A stretch of 31,820 bases of DNA from Acidobacteriaceae bacterium (GCA_003165855.1 PMXH01000143.1:35749-67568), one strand, 5' to 3'; positions 1 through 7,735 are shown, counted from the first letter of the stretch. The notes: generated from the letters alone by a model not told the origin. Translations and numbers: made by a program.

Positions 1-770
1 CGCTCGTGGCCGCCGCCGTCGATGATGGCGGAAATCTGCACCCGCGGATTCTTGCGGCGGACGTACAAGGCGCCCACGCCCTTGGGACCGTACATCTTGT
101 GCGCGGAGATCGACATCAAGTCGATGTTTTGCTTGTTGACATCGATTGGAATCTTGCCGATCGCCTGCGTGGCATCCGTGTGAAAGATAACGCCGCGCTC
201 ATGGCATAGCTTGCCGATTTCGGCGATGGGTTGCACTACGCCGATTTCGTTATTGGCGGCCATGATGCTCACCAGGATGGTTTTGTCGTCCATGGCGCGC
301 TTCAGGTCCTCGAGATCGATCAAGCCATCTTTCTGCACGGGCATGTAGGTGACGCGATAGCCGTTCTTCTCCAGGCGCTTGCAAGTGTCCAGCACGGCCT
401 TGTGCTCGGTGACCGCGGTGATGATGTGATTGCCCTTTTCCCGGTACATCTCGGCCACGCCTTTGATGGCGAGGTTGTCGCTCTCGGTGGCGCCGGAGGT
501 GAAAATGATTTCTTTGGTGGTGGCGCCGATCAGCTTGGCGATGCGTTCGCGAGCCGTTTCCACGCCCTCTTCACCCGCCCAGCCGAACGAGTGATTGCGG
601 CTGGCGGCGTTGCCGAACTTTTCCATGAAATAGGGCAGCATCTCCTCCAGCACCCGCGGGTCCATGGGCGTGGTGGCGTGGTTGTCCATATAGATGGGCA
701 GCTTCACTCCCTGGGGAGTGGCGTGCTGCGTGACTGGAAGTTGCTGGGGGATTTTTACATCCGTGCTCAT
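1..770 (-). CDS. iscS: Cysteine desulfurase (IscS/NifS class V aminotransferase), C-terminus outside window
   Basis: PLP enzyme that takes sulfur from L-cysteine and passes it as a persulfide to Fe-S cluster and tRNA thiolation pathways in the cytosol. About 256 N-terminal residues are visible. They contain the family opening [14 protein letters not shown], the cofactor-contacting [14 protein letters not shown] with the conserved His, [10 protein letters not shown], and [10 protein letters not shown] with the Schiff-base Lys. The persulfide Cys loop lies beyond base 1 and cannot be checked. The ATG at 770 follows a GGAGAAG ribosome site. The gene lies 48 bp downstream of the Rrf2 regulator on the same strand, so the pair is probably one transcript under that regulator. 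IscS and NifS cannot be fully separated without the C-terminus; the regulator next door favours isc. Confidence 0.93.
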   Translation of the reverse strand, partial: MSTDVKIPQQLPVTQHATPQGVKLPIYMDNHATTPMDPRVLEEMLPYFMEKFGNAASRNHSFGWAGEEGVETARERIAKLIGATTKEIIFTSGATESDNLAIKGVAEMYREKGNHIITAVTEHKAVLDTCKRLEKNGYRVTYMPVQKDGLIDLEDLKRAMDDKTILVSIMAANNEIGVVQPIAEIGKLCHERGVIFHTDATQAIGKIPIDVNKQNIDLMSISAHKMYGPKGVGALYVRRKNPRVQISAIIDGGGHE

Positions 771-818
771 AATTGCTTCTCCTACCTTGTTGAATGGCGA
801 ATGTTCAATATCCGCTTC

Positions 819-1283
819 CTAGATGATCGTTACTAATTCGGCCGGCTTCGCGGCGATACTCTCGGCCGCCTCCGGTTCTTCCCGCATGTGCGAAATCTTG
901 ATCCGCTTCAGAACGGCTTCGATGCTGTCATTCACTTTGCGCAACGGTTCGCGGATGTTGCAACGGTCGCTCTGACCACACTCCCCGCGAACGGTGACGC
1001 ACGACGTGATGAACAAGGGACCGTCGATGGCTTGAATCACTTCGAAGGCCGAAATCGTGTGCGCTGCACGCGCCAGCCGATAACCTCCGTTGGTACCATG
1101 TTGCGATTGCAACAGACCAGCCTTAGCCAGCCGCTGCAGAATCTTCGCCAAGGCTTCAGGCGGGATGCCGAAAGAATCCGCAACATCCTTCGCGCTGGCG
1201 CTCCGAGTTCCTTCGTGAGCGTGGTCGGCCAGGTGCTTCATGGCCATCAGCGCGTAATCCGCCTTTTTGGTTAGCTTGAGCAT
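819..1283 (-). CDS. iscR: Rrf2-family transcriptional regulator, IscR-like
   Basis: A 154-residue winged-helix repressor of the Rrf2 family. The wHTH spans about residues 1-75 (MLKLTKKADYALMAMKHLA, then the recognition region with HGTNGGYRL). Three cysteines at 95, 102 and 108 form CVTVRGECGQSDRC, close to the C-x5-C-x5-C cluster-binding set of IscR but with one extra residue in the first gap. By family knowledge it senses Fe-S supply and controls cluster-assembly genes. The downstream cysteine desulfurase fits this. I chose the ATG at 1283, where the conserved N-terminus starts; a TTG at 1307 would add eight unconserved residues. A perfect palindrome 63 bp upstream is the likely autoregulatory site. 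Confidence 0.9.
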   Translation of the reverse strand: MLKLTKKADYALMAMKHLADHAHEGTRSASAKDVADSFGIPPEALAKILQRLAKAGLLQSQHGTNGGYRLARAAHTISAFEVIQAIDGPLFITSCVTVRGECGQSDRCNIREPLRKVNDSIEAVLKRIKISHMREEPEAAESIAAKPAELVTII

Positions 1284-1345
1284 TCTTGATTCCGACTGCC
1301 GATACAACTCTCGTAGCGTGAACTCCGACCGGCAGGGTCGGATTT

Positions 1346-1370
1346 AATTACGACCTTTTCTGTCGTAATT
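1346..1370. promoter_or_regulatory. Probable IscR/Rrf2 operator
   Basis: Perfect inverted repeat AATTACGAC-N7-GTCGTAATT. The inner GAC-N7-GTC spacing equals that of the enterobacterial type 1 IscR site (YYGAC-N7-GTCRR). It lies 63 bp upstream of the iscR-like start codon. Autoregulation is an inference. Confidence 0.6.
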
Positions 1371-1567
1371 CATTCTACGTCCAGAAGCCAGGATTACGCA
1401 AGCCCTTGCAGGCAGCTGTGAGAAATACCAGTGAATGGTAACTATCGGTGATTGAATGGCTTAGGTCTTGCCGACGATTTTGGTCGGAAATCGAGTAAAT
1501 CGGTAGAGCCCTGACCATCCGACGCCCGCAGCAGCAAAGAAATTCACCGCAATCTAACGCTCGGCAC

Positions 1568-1595
1568 TTGACAAGTAGCAAAGCAAGGCTAAAAT
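1568..1595 (+). promoter_or_regulatory. Sigma70-type promoter for the 1655 gene
   Basis: TTGACA (1568-1573), a 16-bp spacer, and TAAAAT (1590-1595). It ends about 60 bp before the ATG at 1655 and points toward it. The -35 is a full consensus match and the -10 is five of six. Confidence 0.55.
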
Positions 1596-1654
1596 ACCGG
1601 GACATTCCCGCGAATCGGTCCCTCAGCATTCCATGAGGGCGACTCTTCGGATTT

Positions 1655-1858
1655 ATGACCTCAAAGCCGTTCTCGCATCCTCAAAACGCAGGAAAGCAAC
1701 CTTGCAAGCACCCGCGCGTGCAAATCGTGAGCCGCGAAGAAGACGCGGAGTTCGTGGAATGCCTCGAGTGCCGCGAGATCTTCGAATCCAGCGAGCTTAA
1801 GGACATGAGCATTGAGGAAAGCACCGAAAGTTCCGAAGGCGAAGCCCAGGAATCTTGA
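1655..1858 (+). CDS. Small Cys-containing, acidic-tailed hypothetical protein
   Basis: A 67-residue protein that I do not recognise by name. The N-terminal half is basic and has a CKHP group; the middle has ECLECREIFESSE, so a C-x-H plus C-x-x-C pattern could form a small zinc ribbon. The C-terminal third is Glu/Ser rich and probably disordered. It has a good promoter about 60 bp upstream but only a weak, distant purine-rich ribosome site, so the start is uncertain. It precedes a response regulator by about 120 bp on the same strand. Zinc binding is inferred from spacing only. Confidence 0.55.
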   Translation: MTSKPFSHPQNAGKQPCKHPRVQIVSREEDAEFVECLECREIFESSELKDMSIEESTESSEGEAQES

Positions 1859-1980
1859 GGGCCCAAAGCTACAGCCTGAGATCACCGAAGTAACCGCGTC
1901 TGCTCGATTCCATCTTGTTCCCGGTGAAAGGGCTCTGCTAGTCTGCAGGGCGGGGGCGTGCATTCCGCACGTGCAATCTC

Positions 1981-2358
1981 ATGTCTGCCGTAGCGCTGGT
2001 GGTCGACGATTCCATGCTGATCCGCTACACCGTCTGCCGCTTTCTCGAAGAGCGCGGCTTCGCGGTGGAGTCGGCGACGAACGGCGCGGAGGCGTTGCAG
2101 ATTCTTGAGCGCGTGCATCCTGCCCTGATCGTTACCGACATGCAAATGCCCAAGATGACCGGCAGCGAGTTGATTAGTGCCCTCAAGGGAAAACTCGAGA
2201 CCGCGAAGATTCCCATCATCATTGTTGCGGGCCGCGCCAGCGGCTTCGATGAGACGGAAAAACGCGCCAACTTCGCGATCTACAAGGATATTGACATCGA
2301 GGGCCAGCTGGAGAAGGCGCTGGATGTCGTCTTCAGCAAAGCTACCCCTAAGGTCTAA
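1981..2358 (+). CDS. Single-domain response regulator (CheY-like receiver) with altered switch residues
   Basis: A 125-residue stand-alone receiver domain with no output domain. The acidic pair sits in VVDDS (D9, D10), and the phospho-acceptor is D53 in VTDMQMP. The family's switch Thr/Ser at the end of beta-4 appears to be Val (IIIVAGR). The conserved Lys is kept, but the usual Lys-Pro is Lys-Asp (YKDID). Such proteins normally signal by phosphorylation-dependent protein contacts. With Thr replaced, classical switching may be weakened. No kinase lies next to it. The stop overlaps the stop of convergent tsaD by four bases. Confidence 0.85.
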   Translation: MSAVALVVDDSMLIRYTVCRFLEERGFAVESATNGAEALQILERVHPALIVTDMQMPKMTGSELISALKGKLETAKIPIIIVAGRASGFDETEKRANFAIYKDIDIEGQLEKALDVVFSKATPKV

Positions 2359-3509
2359 CGAAGGATTAGCCCGGCCTCGGCAGAAAAATCCATGGCAGCA
2401 AAATCCTTTGCCAGAAATTTTGGATAGGCGGCGGCGGCAATCATGGCGGCGTTGTCGGTAGAGAGCGGCCGCGATGGAAAATACACGGGCAAACCCTCCT
2501 GGGCGCCGTCCCGCTCGAATGTGCTGCGCAATTCGTTGTTCGCCGCCACTCCACCTGTCACAAAAAGCGTCGCGACGTCGTAGGCGCGGGCTGCGGCCAG
2601 AGTCTTGCCAACCAGGTCTTCGACGATCGCACGCTGAAAGGACGCGACCAGATCGAGCGTCTGCTTATCGCAATTCGCCAGGTAGTCTTCCAGCTTCGGC
2701 TTTGAGATGTTCGCCAAAGCCTTACGGCGAACCTCGATAGAACGATACATGTCGTGAACCTCGACGTAACGCAGGACCGCAGTCTTGATGCCGCTGTAGG
2801 AAAAGTCAAAGCGCGGGCGATCGGTCTCAACTTCTTTCGGTCCGCGCCGGTCCCGTCGATCGCGATGCTTGATCTGTGCTGGCAGGAACTTCACGGCACT
2901 GGAGTCACCATGCGGAGCTAGACGGTCGATGATCGGGCCTCCGGGATAGCCCAGGCCGAGCAGCTTGGCGACTTTATCGAACGCCTCGCCGGCGGCGTCG
3001 TCGCGCGTGTGGCCGATGTTTTCGTAGGTCCAGCCGTGGTTCTTCTGCGCGGCCAGATACAGGTGCGTGTGTCCTCCGGAAACAACCAGAGCGAGCACAG
3101 GAAATTGCAGCTCATGATTGCCCTTCTGGCGCTCTTCGAGCAGAACTGCATGGATATGGCCTTCGAGATGATTGACCGCAATCAGCGGCTTATCGAGCGC
3201 GAAGGCCAGAGCCTTGGCATAGCTGATCCCAACCAGCAGCGCTCCGGCGAGGCCGGGGCCCTGGGTGACCGCGATCGCGTCGACCGAAGCGTACGTCTGC
3301 TTGGCCTCGGCCAGTGCCTGCTTGACAATGGGAACAATCGCCCGCAAGTGCTCGCGCGAAGCCAACTCCGGCACAACCCCTCCATAAGGTTGATGGGTCG
3401 CGATCTGCGAAGCGACAACATTCGAGATGAGCTGCTCTCCCGAGCGCACCACAGCCGCCGCGGTCTCGTCGCAGGAACTTTCGATGCCGAGGATGTTGGC
3501 GCCGGGCAT
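2355..3509 (-). CDS. tsaD: tRNA N6-adenosine threonylcarbamoyltransferase TsaD
   Basis: Transfers the threonylcarbamoyl group to A37 of ANN-decoding tRNAs, acting with TsaB and TsaE in the cytosol. The 384 residues show ILGIESSCDETAAAVV at the start, metal-binding NHLEGHIHA (H114, H118), VVSGGHTHLYL, AGEAFDKVAKLLGLGYPGGP, FSYSGIKTA, VTGGVAANNELR and the late STDNAAMIAAAA. I start at the ATG at 3509, directly before the conserved N-terminus; the open frame runs on to 3707, but that part is repeat and decayed sequence. An extra basic stretch of about 18 residues (roughly 211-228) precedes the DRPRFDFSYSG block. It converges on the receiver gene with a 4-bp overlap. Confidence 0.96.
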   Translation of the reverse strand: MPGANILGIESSCDETAAAVVRSGEQLISNVVASQIATHQPYGGVVPELASREHLRAIVPIVKQALAEAKQTYASVDAIAVTQGPGLAGALLVGISYAKALAFALDKPLIAVNHLEGHIHAVLLEERQKGNHELQFPVLALVVSGGHTHLYLAAQKNHGWTYENIGHTRDDAAGEAFDKVAKLLGLGYPGGPIIDRLAPHGDSSAVKFLPAQIKHRDRRDRRGPKEVETDRPRFDFSYSGIKTAVLRYVEVHDMYRSIEVRRKALANISKPKLEDYLANCDKQTLDLVASFQRAIVEDLVGKTLAAARAYDVATLFVTGGVAANNELRSTFERDGAQEGLPVYFPSRPLSTDNAAMIAAAAYPKFLAKDFAAMDFSAEAGLILR

Positions 3510-3515
3510 AGAGTT

Positions 3516-3540
3516 CAGTTTCCAGCTTCCTGTTTCCAGT
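3516..3540 (-). repeat. Heptamer repeat (CTGGAA type)
   Basis: Read on the minus strand, this is 3.5 units of a 7-bp repeat: ACTGGAA, ACAGGAA, GCTGGAA, ACTG. It begins just upstream of the tsaD start codon, so it lies in its leader. I recall similar short-period repeats from other Acidobacteria intergenic DNA, but no comparison was possible here. Confidence 0.6.
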
Positions 3541-3615
3541 TGCAAGTGGTGTGTTGCATCGCAGCCGGGCTCGCTGAACGGACAGCCACCTACGTTAAGC
3601 GGGGCGGCGGTGGAA

Positions 3616-3852
3616 GGTCCGAACTCTGCAGCTTCCTCGGGCGTGGTGACGAATATGCTGACGTGTCCGCCGGGCGGCGGCGACACGTACAAGAAGTTCA
3701 ACGGCAATGGCGCGGTCTACAAGGACAACGTGCAGTCGTATTCGACCGACGAGCCGGCGATTGATCTGACGGCTGCGTCGTTTCTGATGTATGGCGTGGA
3801 GGATAGCCGGGGCACCGAGCGGGACGCCGTAAGCGGACCCCTGAAGCCGTAA
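3616..3852 (+). pseudogene. C-terminal gene remnant, possibly glycoside hydrolase family 9-like
   Basis: An open + strand stretch without a credible start codon or ribosome site that reads like the end of a real protein. It contains a Gly/Asn-rich loop followed by VYKDNVQSYSTDEPAIDLTA and a short hydrophobic helix. This resembles the closing block of GH9 cellulases (D..x-Y-x-x-N-E-x-A-I-D-x-N-A), where the Glu is the general acid, but the match rests on memory of the motif. Upstream the frame runs into the heptamer repeat and tsaD, so the remainder of the gene is gone. It is probably a relic of a deletion; a chance reading frame is not excluded. Confidence 0.4.
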
Positions 3853-3950
3853 CGAGCGCACAGAGCGGGATTCCGGGCGATGGCGAAGAAATAGTTAGGT
3901 AGTGCATTTAACTGGTATTAAGCAGCATGCAGTAGTATTACTGAATAGGG

Positions 3951-3980
3951 TTCTGTAGGGTTCTGTAGGGTTCTGGAGGG
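3951..3980 (+). repeat. Tandem 10-bp repeat abutting a ribosome-binding site
   Basis: Three direct units: TTCTGTAGGG, TTCTGTAGGG, TTCTGGAGGG. The third unit carries the GGAGGG ribosome site for the glycosyltransferase GTG at 3985. Confidence 0.85.
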
Positions 3981-3984
3981 CTTC

Positions 3985-5685
3985 GTGAGGGGAGCCATTT
4001 TGGACCCGGATATTCCCACTCCCGCCGAAGAACCAGCAGTGCGAGCGTCACAGGCCCGGGAAACCGGGAGGTGGAATTACCGTTCCACTGGTCTGCTGAT
4101 TTGCGTACTCGCGCTCGCCATGGTGGCGACCCTCCGCGGTATTCGCGTCGGCGAGTTTAGCTACAACGTGGATGAAAGCCAGCACGCGGTTAGCGGACTC
4201 TACTTTGCAGATCTGGTTCGAGACCATCCTTTCACGGATCCGGTTGGCTACACCTACCGCTACTACGCGCAGTACCCCGCATTAAGCGGAGTGATCCACT
4301 GGCCACCACTTTTTTATTGCTTCGAAGGAGTGTTTTTCCTGGTGCTGGGCCCCACCGTTGTTGCTGCGCGGCTGACCATCCTGCTCTTCACGCTGTTCGG
4401 GTTAGTCTTCTGGTTCCTGCTCGTAAGAGAGCTTTTGAACGAGTGGGCGGCCGCATTTTCCGCCGCCGTGCTCGCATTACTGCCCTGCGTGATTCTGTTT
4501 GAAAAAACGGTGATGCTTGAGATTCCATTACTTTCATGGTGCATTGCTGCGAGTTTCTTTTGGATCTTGTATCTCCTCCGCGGCAAGAAATCCAATATCT
4601 ATTGGTTTGCGGCGCTTGCCGGTGCAGCCGCCCTAACCAAACAGAACGGGATTTATCTGATCCCGTTCTGTGTTCTGTCGGGCCTCCTGTGCGGAGGTTG
4701 GAGGTTGTTCCTCCGCAAGGAAGCTCTGCGTGCCGCAGGCATTTATTTCCTGCTGGTTTCGCCCTTCTATGCACTCGCCTACGCCGTCCATTGGAAGACC
4801 ATTGCGATGGATCTGACTGAAAGGATGATCGGGGGCAGCGACCGCTGGGTCTTCTATTCTCAAGCCCTCCCGAGCCAATTGGGCTGGAGCCTTCTAGGGC
4901 TGGCTTTCCTCGGTATTCTGACTAGCCGGAAGTGGGCGCGGGCTAAGCTGCCTGCAATCATGTCGAGTTGGATTGTGGCTTGTTATGTGACCTTCACGCT
5001 CATCGGACACATGGAAGCTCGATACGTAATCTACTGGATCCCTGCGTTTCTATATTTTGCTTCCGGATTATTGTTTTGCTTCTTTCGCAAGCCGTGGCTC
5101 AGAGTAGCGGGGTCTGCCGCCGCAGTGGTTGTGCTGGCAGCAACACTGGCGTCGGCGTGGACCTTCCACCGTCCTTATGTGACCGGGTATGCCGCAGTTC
5201 CGAAGAGAATTTTGCAGGAGAGCAAGTCAGCCATCATCCTATTTGATGGGCCACTGCCCGGCAATTTCATCTTCTTCATGCGTGCAGACGACCCCGACCG
5301 CCGATTCCTCGTGCTGCGAAAGGCGCTCTACGCCTACCGCATCAAGAAAAACGGCGGGGGCATAGAGCTGGTTCATAGCCCTCAGGAGATCGTGGATCTG
5401 ATTCATGACGATGGCGTGCGATTCATTGTTGTCTCAGACCGTGTACCTCTCGACTTTGAGTCGCAGAAAATGTTGCGGGAGATTTTGAAGGGACCTTCGT
5501 ATAGGGAGCTAGGCAGATTTCCAATTGGAGGAGACGAGGTGTTGCCCCCAAACAGCAGCCTGATCCTGTATGAGAACCTGAACTGGACTCCACCGGCCGC
5601 AAGGTACTTAACGATTAAAATGCTGACCACCGACCATGACATTGTGGTTCCATTTGATGCCTTCTCTTCTCTCCAAACCAAATAG
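3985..5685 (+). CDS. ArnT/PMT-like integral membrane glycosyltransferase
   Basis: A 566-residue GT-C fold enzyme that probably uses a polyprenyl-phosphate sugar at the outer face of the inner membrane. After about 33 cytosolic residues a first membrane helix leads to the periplasmic catalytic loop with NVDESQH (D63, E64). HWPPLFY (about 105-111) matches the PPL(Y/F)Y motif of PMT_2/ArnT proteins. About ten further hydrophobic helices follow, and a soluble C-terminal domain of about 170 residues ends the protein. The GTG start has GGAGGG four bases before it. It stands alone, convergent with the downstream operon. Acceptor and sugar cannot be deduced. Confidence 0.85.
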   Translation: MRGAILDPDIPTPAEEPAVRASQARETGRWNYRSTGLLICVLALAMVATLRGIRVGEFSYNVDESQHAVSGLYFADLVRDHPFTDPVGYTYRYYAQYPALSGVIHWPPLFYCFEGVFFLVLGPTVVAARLTILLFTLFGLVFWFLLVRELLNEWAAAFSAAVLALLPCVILFEKTVMLEIPLLSWCIAASFFWILYLLRGKKSNIYWFAALAGAAALTKQNGIYLIPFCVLSGLLCGGWRLFLRKEALRAAGIYFLLVSPFYALAYAVHWKTIAMDLTERMIGGSDRWVFYSQALPSQLGWSLLGLAFLGILTSRKWARAKLPAIMSSWIVACYVTFTLIGHMEARYVIYWIPAFLYFASGLLFCFFRKPWLRVAGSAAAVVVLAATLASAWTFHRPYVTGYAAVPKRILQESKSAIILFDGPLPGNFIFFMRADDPDRRFLVLRKALYAYRIKKNGGGIELVHSPQEIVDLIHDDGVRFIVVSDRVPLDFESQKMLREILKGPSYRELGRFPIGGDEVLPPNSSLILYENLNWTPPAARYLTIKMLTTDHDIVVPFDAFSSLQTK

Positions 5686-5715
5686 CAGTGGCCTCACACC
5701 CGGAAGAGGACACCC

Positions 5716-6348
5716 TTACAGCCACCCCTTGGTGCGAGCGATGCGGGAGGCCTCGATGCGGTTACTGGCGCCCATCTTACTGATGGCTTCCGAAAGATAG
5801 TTGCGCACGGTGCCTTCGGAAAGGCCGAGTTCCGCGGCGATGTCTCCGCTCTGCATGCCTTCGCCCGCCAGGCGCAGAACCTGGCGTTCGCGATCGGTGA
5901 GCGGGTCCATCTCGGCCCAAGCCTCGGTCGCGAGATCGGGATGGATGACGCGCAATCCCTGCTGCACTCGCCTGACAGCATCGGCAAGTTCCTCGGCACG
6001 CATATCTTTCAGCAGATATCCCAGGGCTCCGGCTTCCATGGCGCGGCGTAAGTATCCCGCGCGCGCAAAAGTCGTGAGGATGATGACGCGGGTGCTGGTG
6101 CGGCGGCGTTTGAGTTCGGCGGCGGCGTCGAGTCCGGTCATCAGCGGCATCTCAATGTCGGTGATAAGCACGTCCGGCTTGTGGATGAGGACAGCCTCCA
6201 GCGCCTCTTTGCCATTGCGCGCCTGGGCCACGACTGAGATGTCGCCCTCAATCTCAAGCAGCGCGGCCAGCGCGCCAAGCACCATGCCCTGATCCTCGGC
6301 GAGGACGACGCGAATCGTCTTACGGCCTTCCTTCGAAGAGGGATTCAA
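5716..6348 (-). CDS. NarL/LuxR-type response regulator of the ABC-linked two-component system
   Basis: A two-domain DNA-binding response regulator of 210 residues. The receiver domain has LAEDQ and phospho-acceptor ITDIEMP (D64), the switch Thr in ILTTF, and LLKDM. The LuxR HTH has LTDRERQVLRLAGEGMQSGDIAAEL and GTVRNYLSEAISKMGA. The likely start is TTG at 6348: it overlaps the kinase stop as TTGA and has GAGGG about nine bases before it. A TTG at 6357 would sit directly against that site. Coupled to the kinase gene, it presumably controls the operon's own ABC transporter, as in DesK/DesR-like systems. Confidence 0.92.
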   Translation of the reverse strand: MNPSSKEGRKTIRVVLAEDQGMVLGALAALLEIEGDISVVAQARNGKEALEAVLIHKPDVLITDIEMPLMTGLDAAAELKRRRTSTRVIILTTFARAGYLRRAMEAGALGYLLKDMRAEELADAVRRVQQGLRVIHPDLATEAWAEMDPLTDRERQVLRLAGEGMQSGDIAAELGLSEGTVRNYLSEAISKMGASNRIEASRIARTKGWL

Positions 6349-7442
6349 TTGGCGCAACCCTCGGTCTTCGGTGCAACTTCTTTGAGTGGGAGGGTGATGG
6401 TGAGTCTGGTTCCAGCTTGAGAATCGCGATTAAGCGTGCCGCCCAACATCTCGACGCGCTCGCGCATGCCGCGCAGTCCGTTGCCTTCGTGTTGAAAGCC
6501 GCCGCGGCCGTCATCTTCGATCTCGAGGTGGCAGGATCCATTCTGCTGCTCCAGACGCAAACTACAGTTGCGGGCCTGGGCATGGCGCACGACATTGGTG
6601 ACGGCTTCCTTGACCGCCATCGACAACACGCTCTCCTGCAACGCAGGCAAACTGATCTTAGCCGCGTGCCACTCCGCTTTTACCCCGGCGGTCTCGAGCG
6701 TGGACTTGGCTTGCGCCAGTTCGGCCTCCAACCCTCGCGAGCGATAGCCGCGGATGGCGTCCCGGACTTCCGACAGCGCCTGACGGGAAATCTGCTCGAC
6801 CTCGCGGATCTCGTTGCCGGCGCGCTGCGGATCGCGCTCCATCAACTTTCCTGCGAGTTCTGATTTCAAAATGATCACCGAGAGTGTATGCCCGAGGACG
6901 TCGTGCAGATCGCGTGCGATGCGTTCGCGCTCGGCCACTTTGGCGAGGCGCTCGATTTCGCCTTGAGCCCGGAGTAACTTCTTGTTCGTTCGATTCCGCT
7001 GCGCGAAATGAATATTGCTGGCCCCAATCACGAAAGCCAGACCATTCGCGAACAGCAGGAACCAACCGCTCAAATGGAACGCCCACCAGGTTAGCCCCGC
7101 AATGACCTCAACCGTCGCCAAAATCTTGATGCCATCGGCCTCGGTGTCTACGATGAAAGGGCCGCAGGCCACAGCAAAGATGAAGAAGGTCGTGGCCCCG
7201 CTGTTGTACTTGGCAAAGACCACGCCCAGCAGAACCATGGCCGCAATGTGCAGCAGGCCCTGCCTGCGGCTCACCCAGAATATTCCGAAATATAGAACCA
7301 AGAAGGCGGCCGTCGCCAGCAAGGTGAAGAACCACACCCGCGCGCTGGCGTGGCTCTCGATGGGATCAATGAAGAAGAAACCGAAGTACAGGACGGAGTA
7401 AAGCGCCCATGCGTATTCGCTGTTCTTGGGAATCAGTCTCAT
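6345..7442 (-). CDS. DesK-type sensor histidine kinase
   Basis: A 365-residue membrane kinase of the HisKA_3 class. Four to six hydrophobic segments fill residues 10-145 with no large periplasmic domain, which fits a sensor of membrane state. A short coiled-coil linker (about 150-172) leads to the dimerisation box ERERIARDLHDVLGHTLSVI with H180. The ATPase domain has KEAVTNVVRHA (N283), EIEDDGRG and GNGLRGMRER. It lies between the transporter genes and its regulator and overlaps the regulator start. By family knowledge it phosphorylates the NarL-type partner. The signal is unknown; membrane fluidity or an exported amphiphile would fit the context. Confidence 0.93.
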   Translation of the reverse strand: MRLIPKNSEYAWALYSVLYFGFFFIDPIESHASARVWFFTLLATAAFLVLYFGIFWVSRRQGLLHIAAMVLLGVVFAKYNSGATTFFIFAVACGPFIVDTEADGIKILATVEVIAGLTWWAFHLSGWFLLFANGLAFVIGASNIHFAQRNRTNKKLLRAQGEIERLAKVAERERIARDLHDVLGHTLSVIILKSELAGKLMERDPQRAGNEIREVEQISRQALSEVRDAIRGYRSRGLEAELAQAKSTLETAGVKAEWHAAKISLPALQESVLSMAVKEAVTNVVRHAQARNCSLRLEQQNGSCHLEIEDDGRGGFQHEGNGLRGMRERVEMLGGTLNRDSQAGTRLTITLPLKEVAPKTEGCAN

Positions 7443-7532
7443 AAGGTCAACGCGCGCTCGACGCGATTTGCGGTCGCCCCGTCCGGATTATGATTCCTTC
7501 CCACATCTTCGTACATTATCTTCCATCCTTGG

Positions 7533-7697
7533 TCAGTTCCGCCTTCTCCTGAACATCCCTCCCGTCGCTGCGTACCAAACCACCACAGCGGTGGGAATTA
7601 ATGCCAGGAGCCAGAGTGCTCCACCATACAGCGCAAGCACACCCAGGATCATCAGAATTAGGGTCGATCCGTATCCTTTTCTGGCGTCCGCACTCAT
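7533..7697 (-). CDS. 54-residue two-helix membrane protein
   Basis: A small protein from an ATG at 7697 with GAGGACATC just before it, a good ribosome site. After about ten polar residues, two adjacent hydrophobic segments (about 11-27 and 29-46) are joined by a short turn, and the tail GMFRRRRN is strongly basic, so the C-terminus should be cytosolic. It lies 38 bp after the permease stop and 90 bp before the kinase, co-oriented. It may be an accessory subunit of the transporter or a link between transporter and kinase; this is inference from position. It is not recognised as a named family. The frame stays open upstream inside the permease gene, but that part is a shadow. Confidence 0.7.
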   Translation of the reverse strand: MSADARKGYGSTLILMILGVLALYGGALWLLALIPTAVVVWYAATGGMFRRRRN

Positions 7698-7735
7698 GAT
7701 GTCCTCGCTTTCCTTTTCGGCGGAATGAACTGGCC

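Larger units (their letters stand above)
1284..1654. other. Intergenic region between divergent iscR-like gene and small Cys protein
   Basis: No convincing gene here. The iscR side holds a perfect 6-bp inverted repeat, CCGACC-N5-GGTCGG at 1325-1341, and the 25-bp palindrome at 1346-1370. The right side holds a sigma70-like promoter at 1568-1595. An 84-codon reading frame on the minus strand (1375-1629) crosses the region, but it has no ribosome site, has atypical composition and would cover the promoter. Confidence 0.6.

Noticed and set aside
231..836. 201-codon + strand frame
   Set aside because: It is antisense to the cysteine desulfurase start, which has all family motifs; no ribosome site.
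1375..1629. 84-codon minus-strand frame in the iscR upstream region
   Set aside because: No ribosome site, unusual Cys/Arg composition, and it would cover a good promoter on the other strand.
3510..3707. 66-residue N-terminal extension of TsaD
   Set aside because: The conserved N-terminus begins at 3509; upstream residues come from the heptamer repeat and the gene relic.
3009..3764. 251-codon + strand frame
   Set aside because: Mirror of tsaD in a high-G+C genome; residues show no domain logic.
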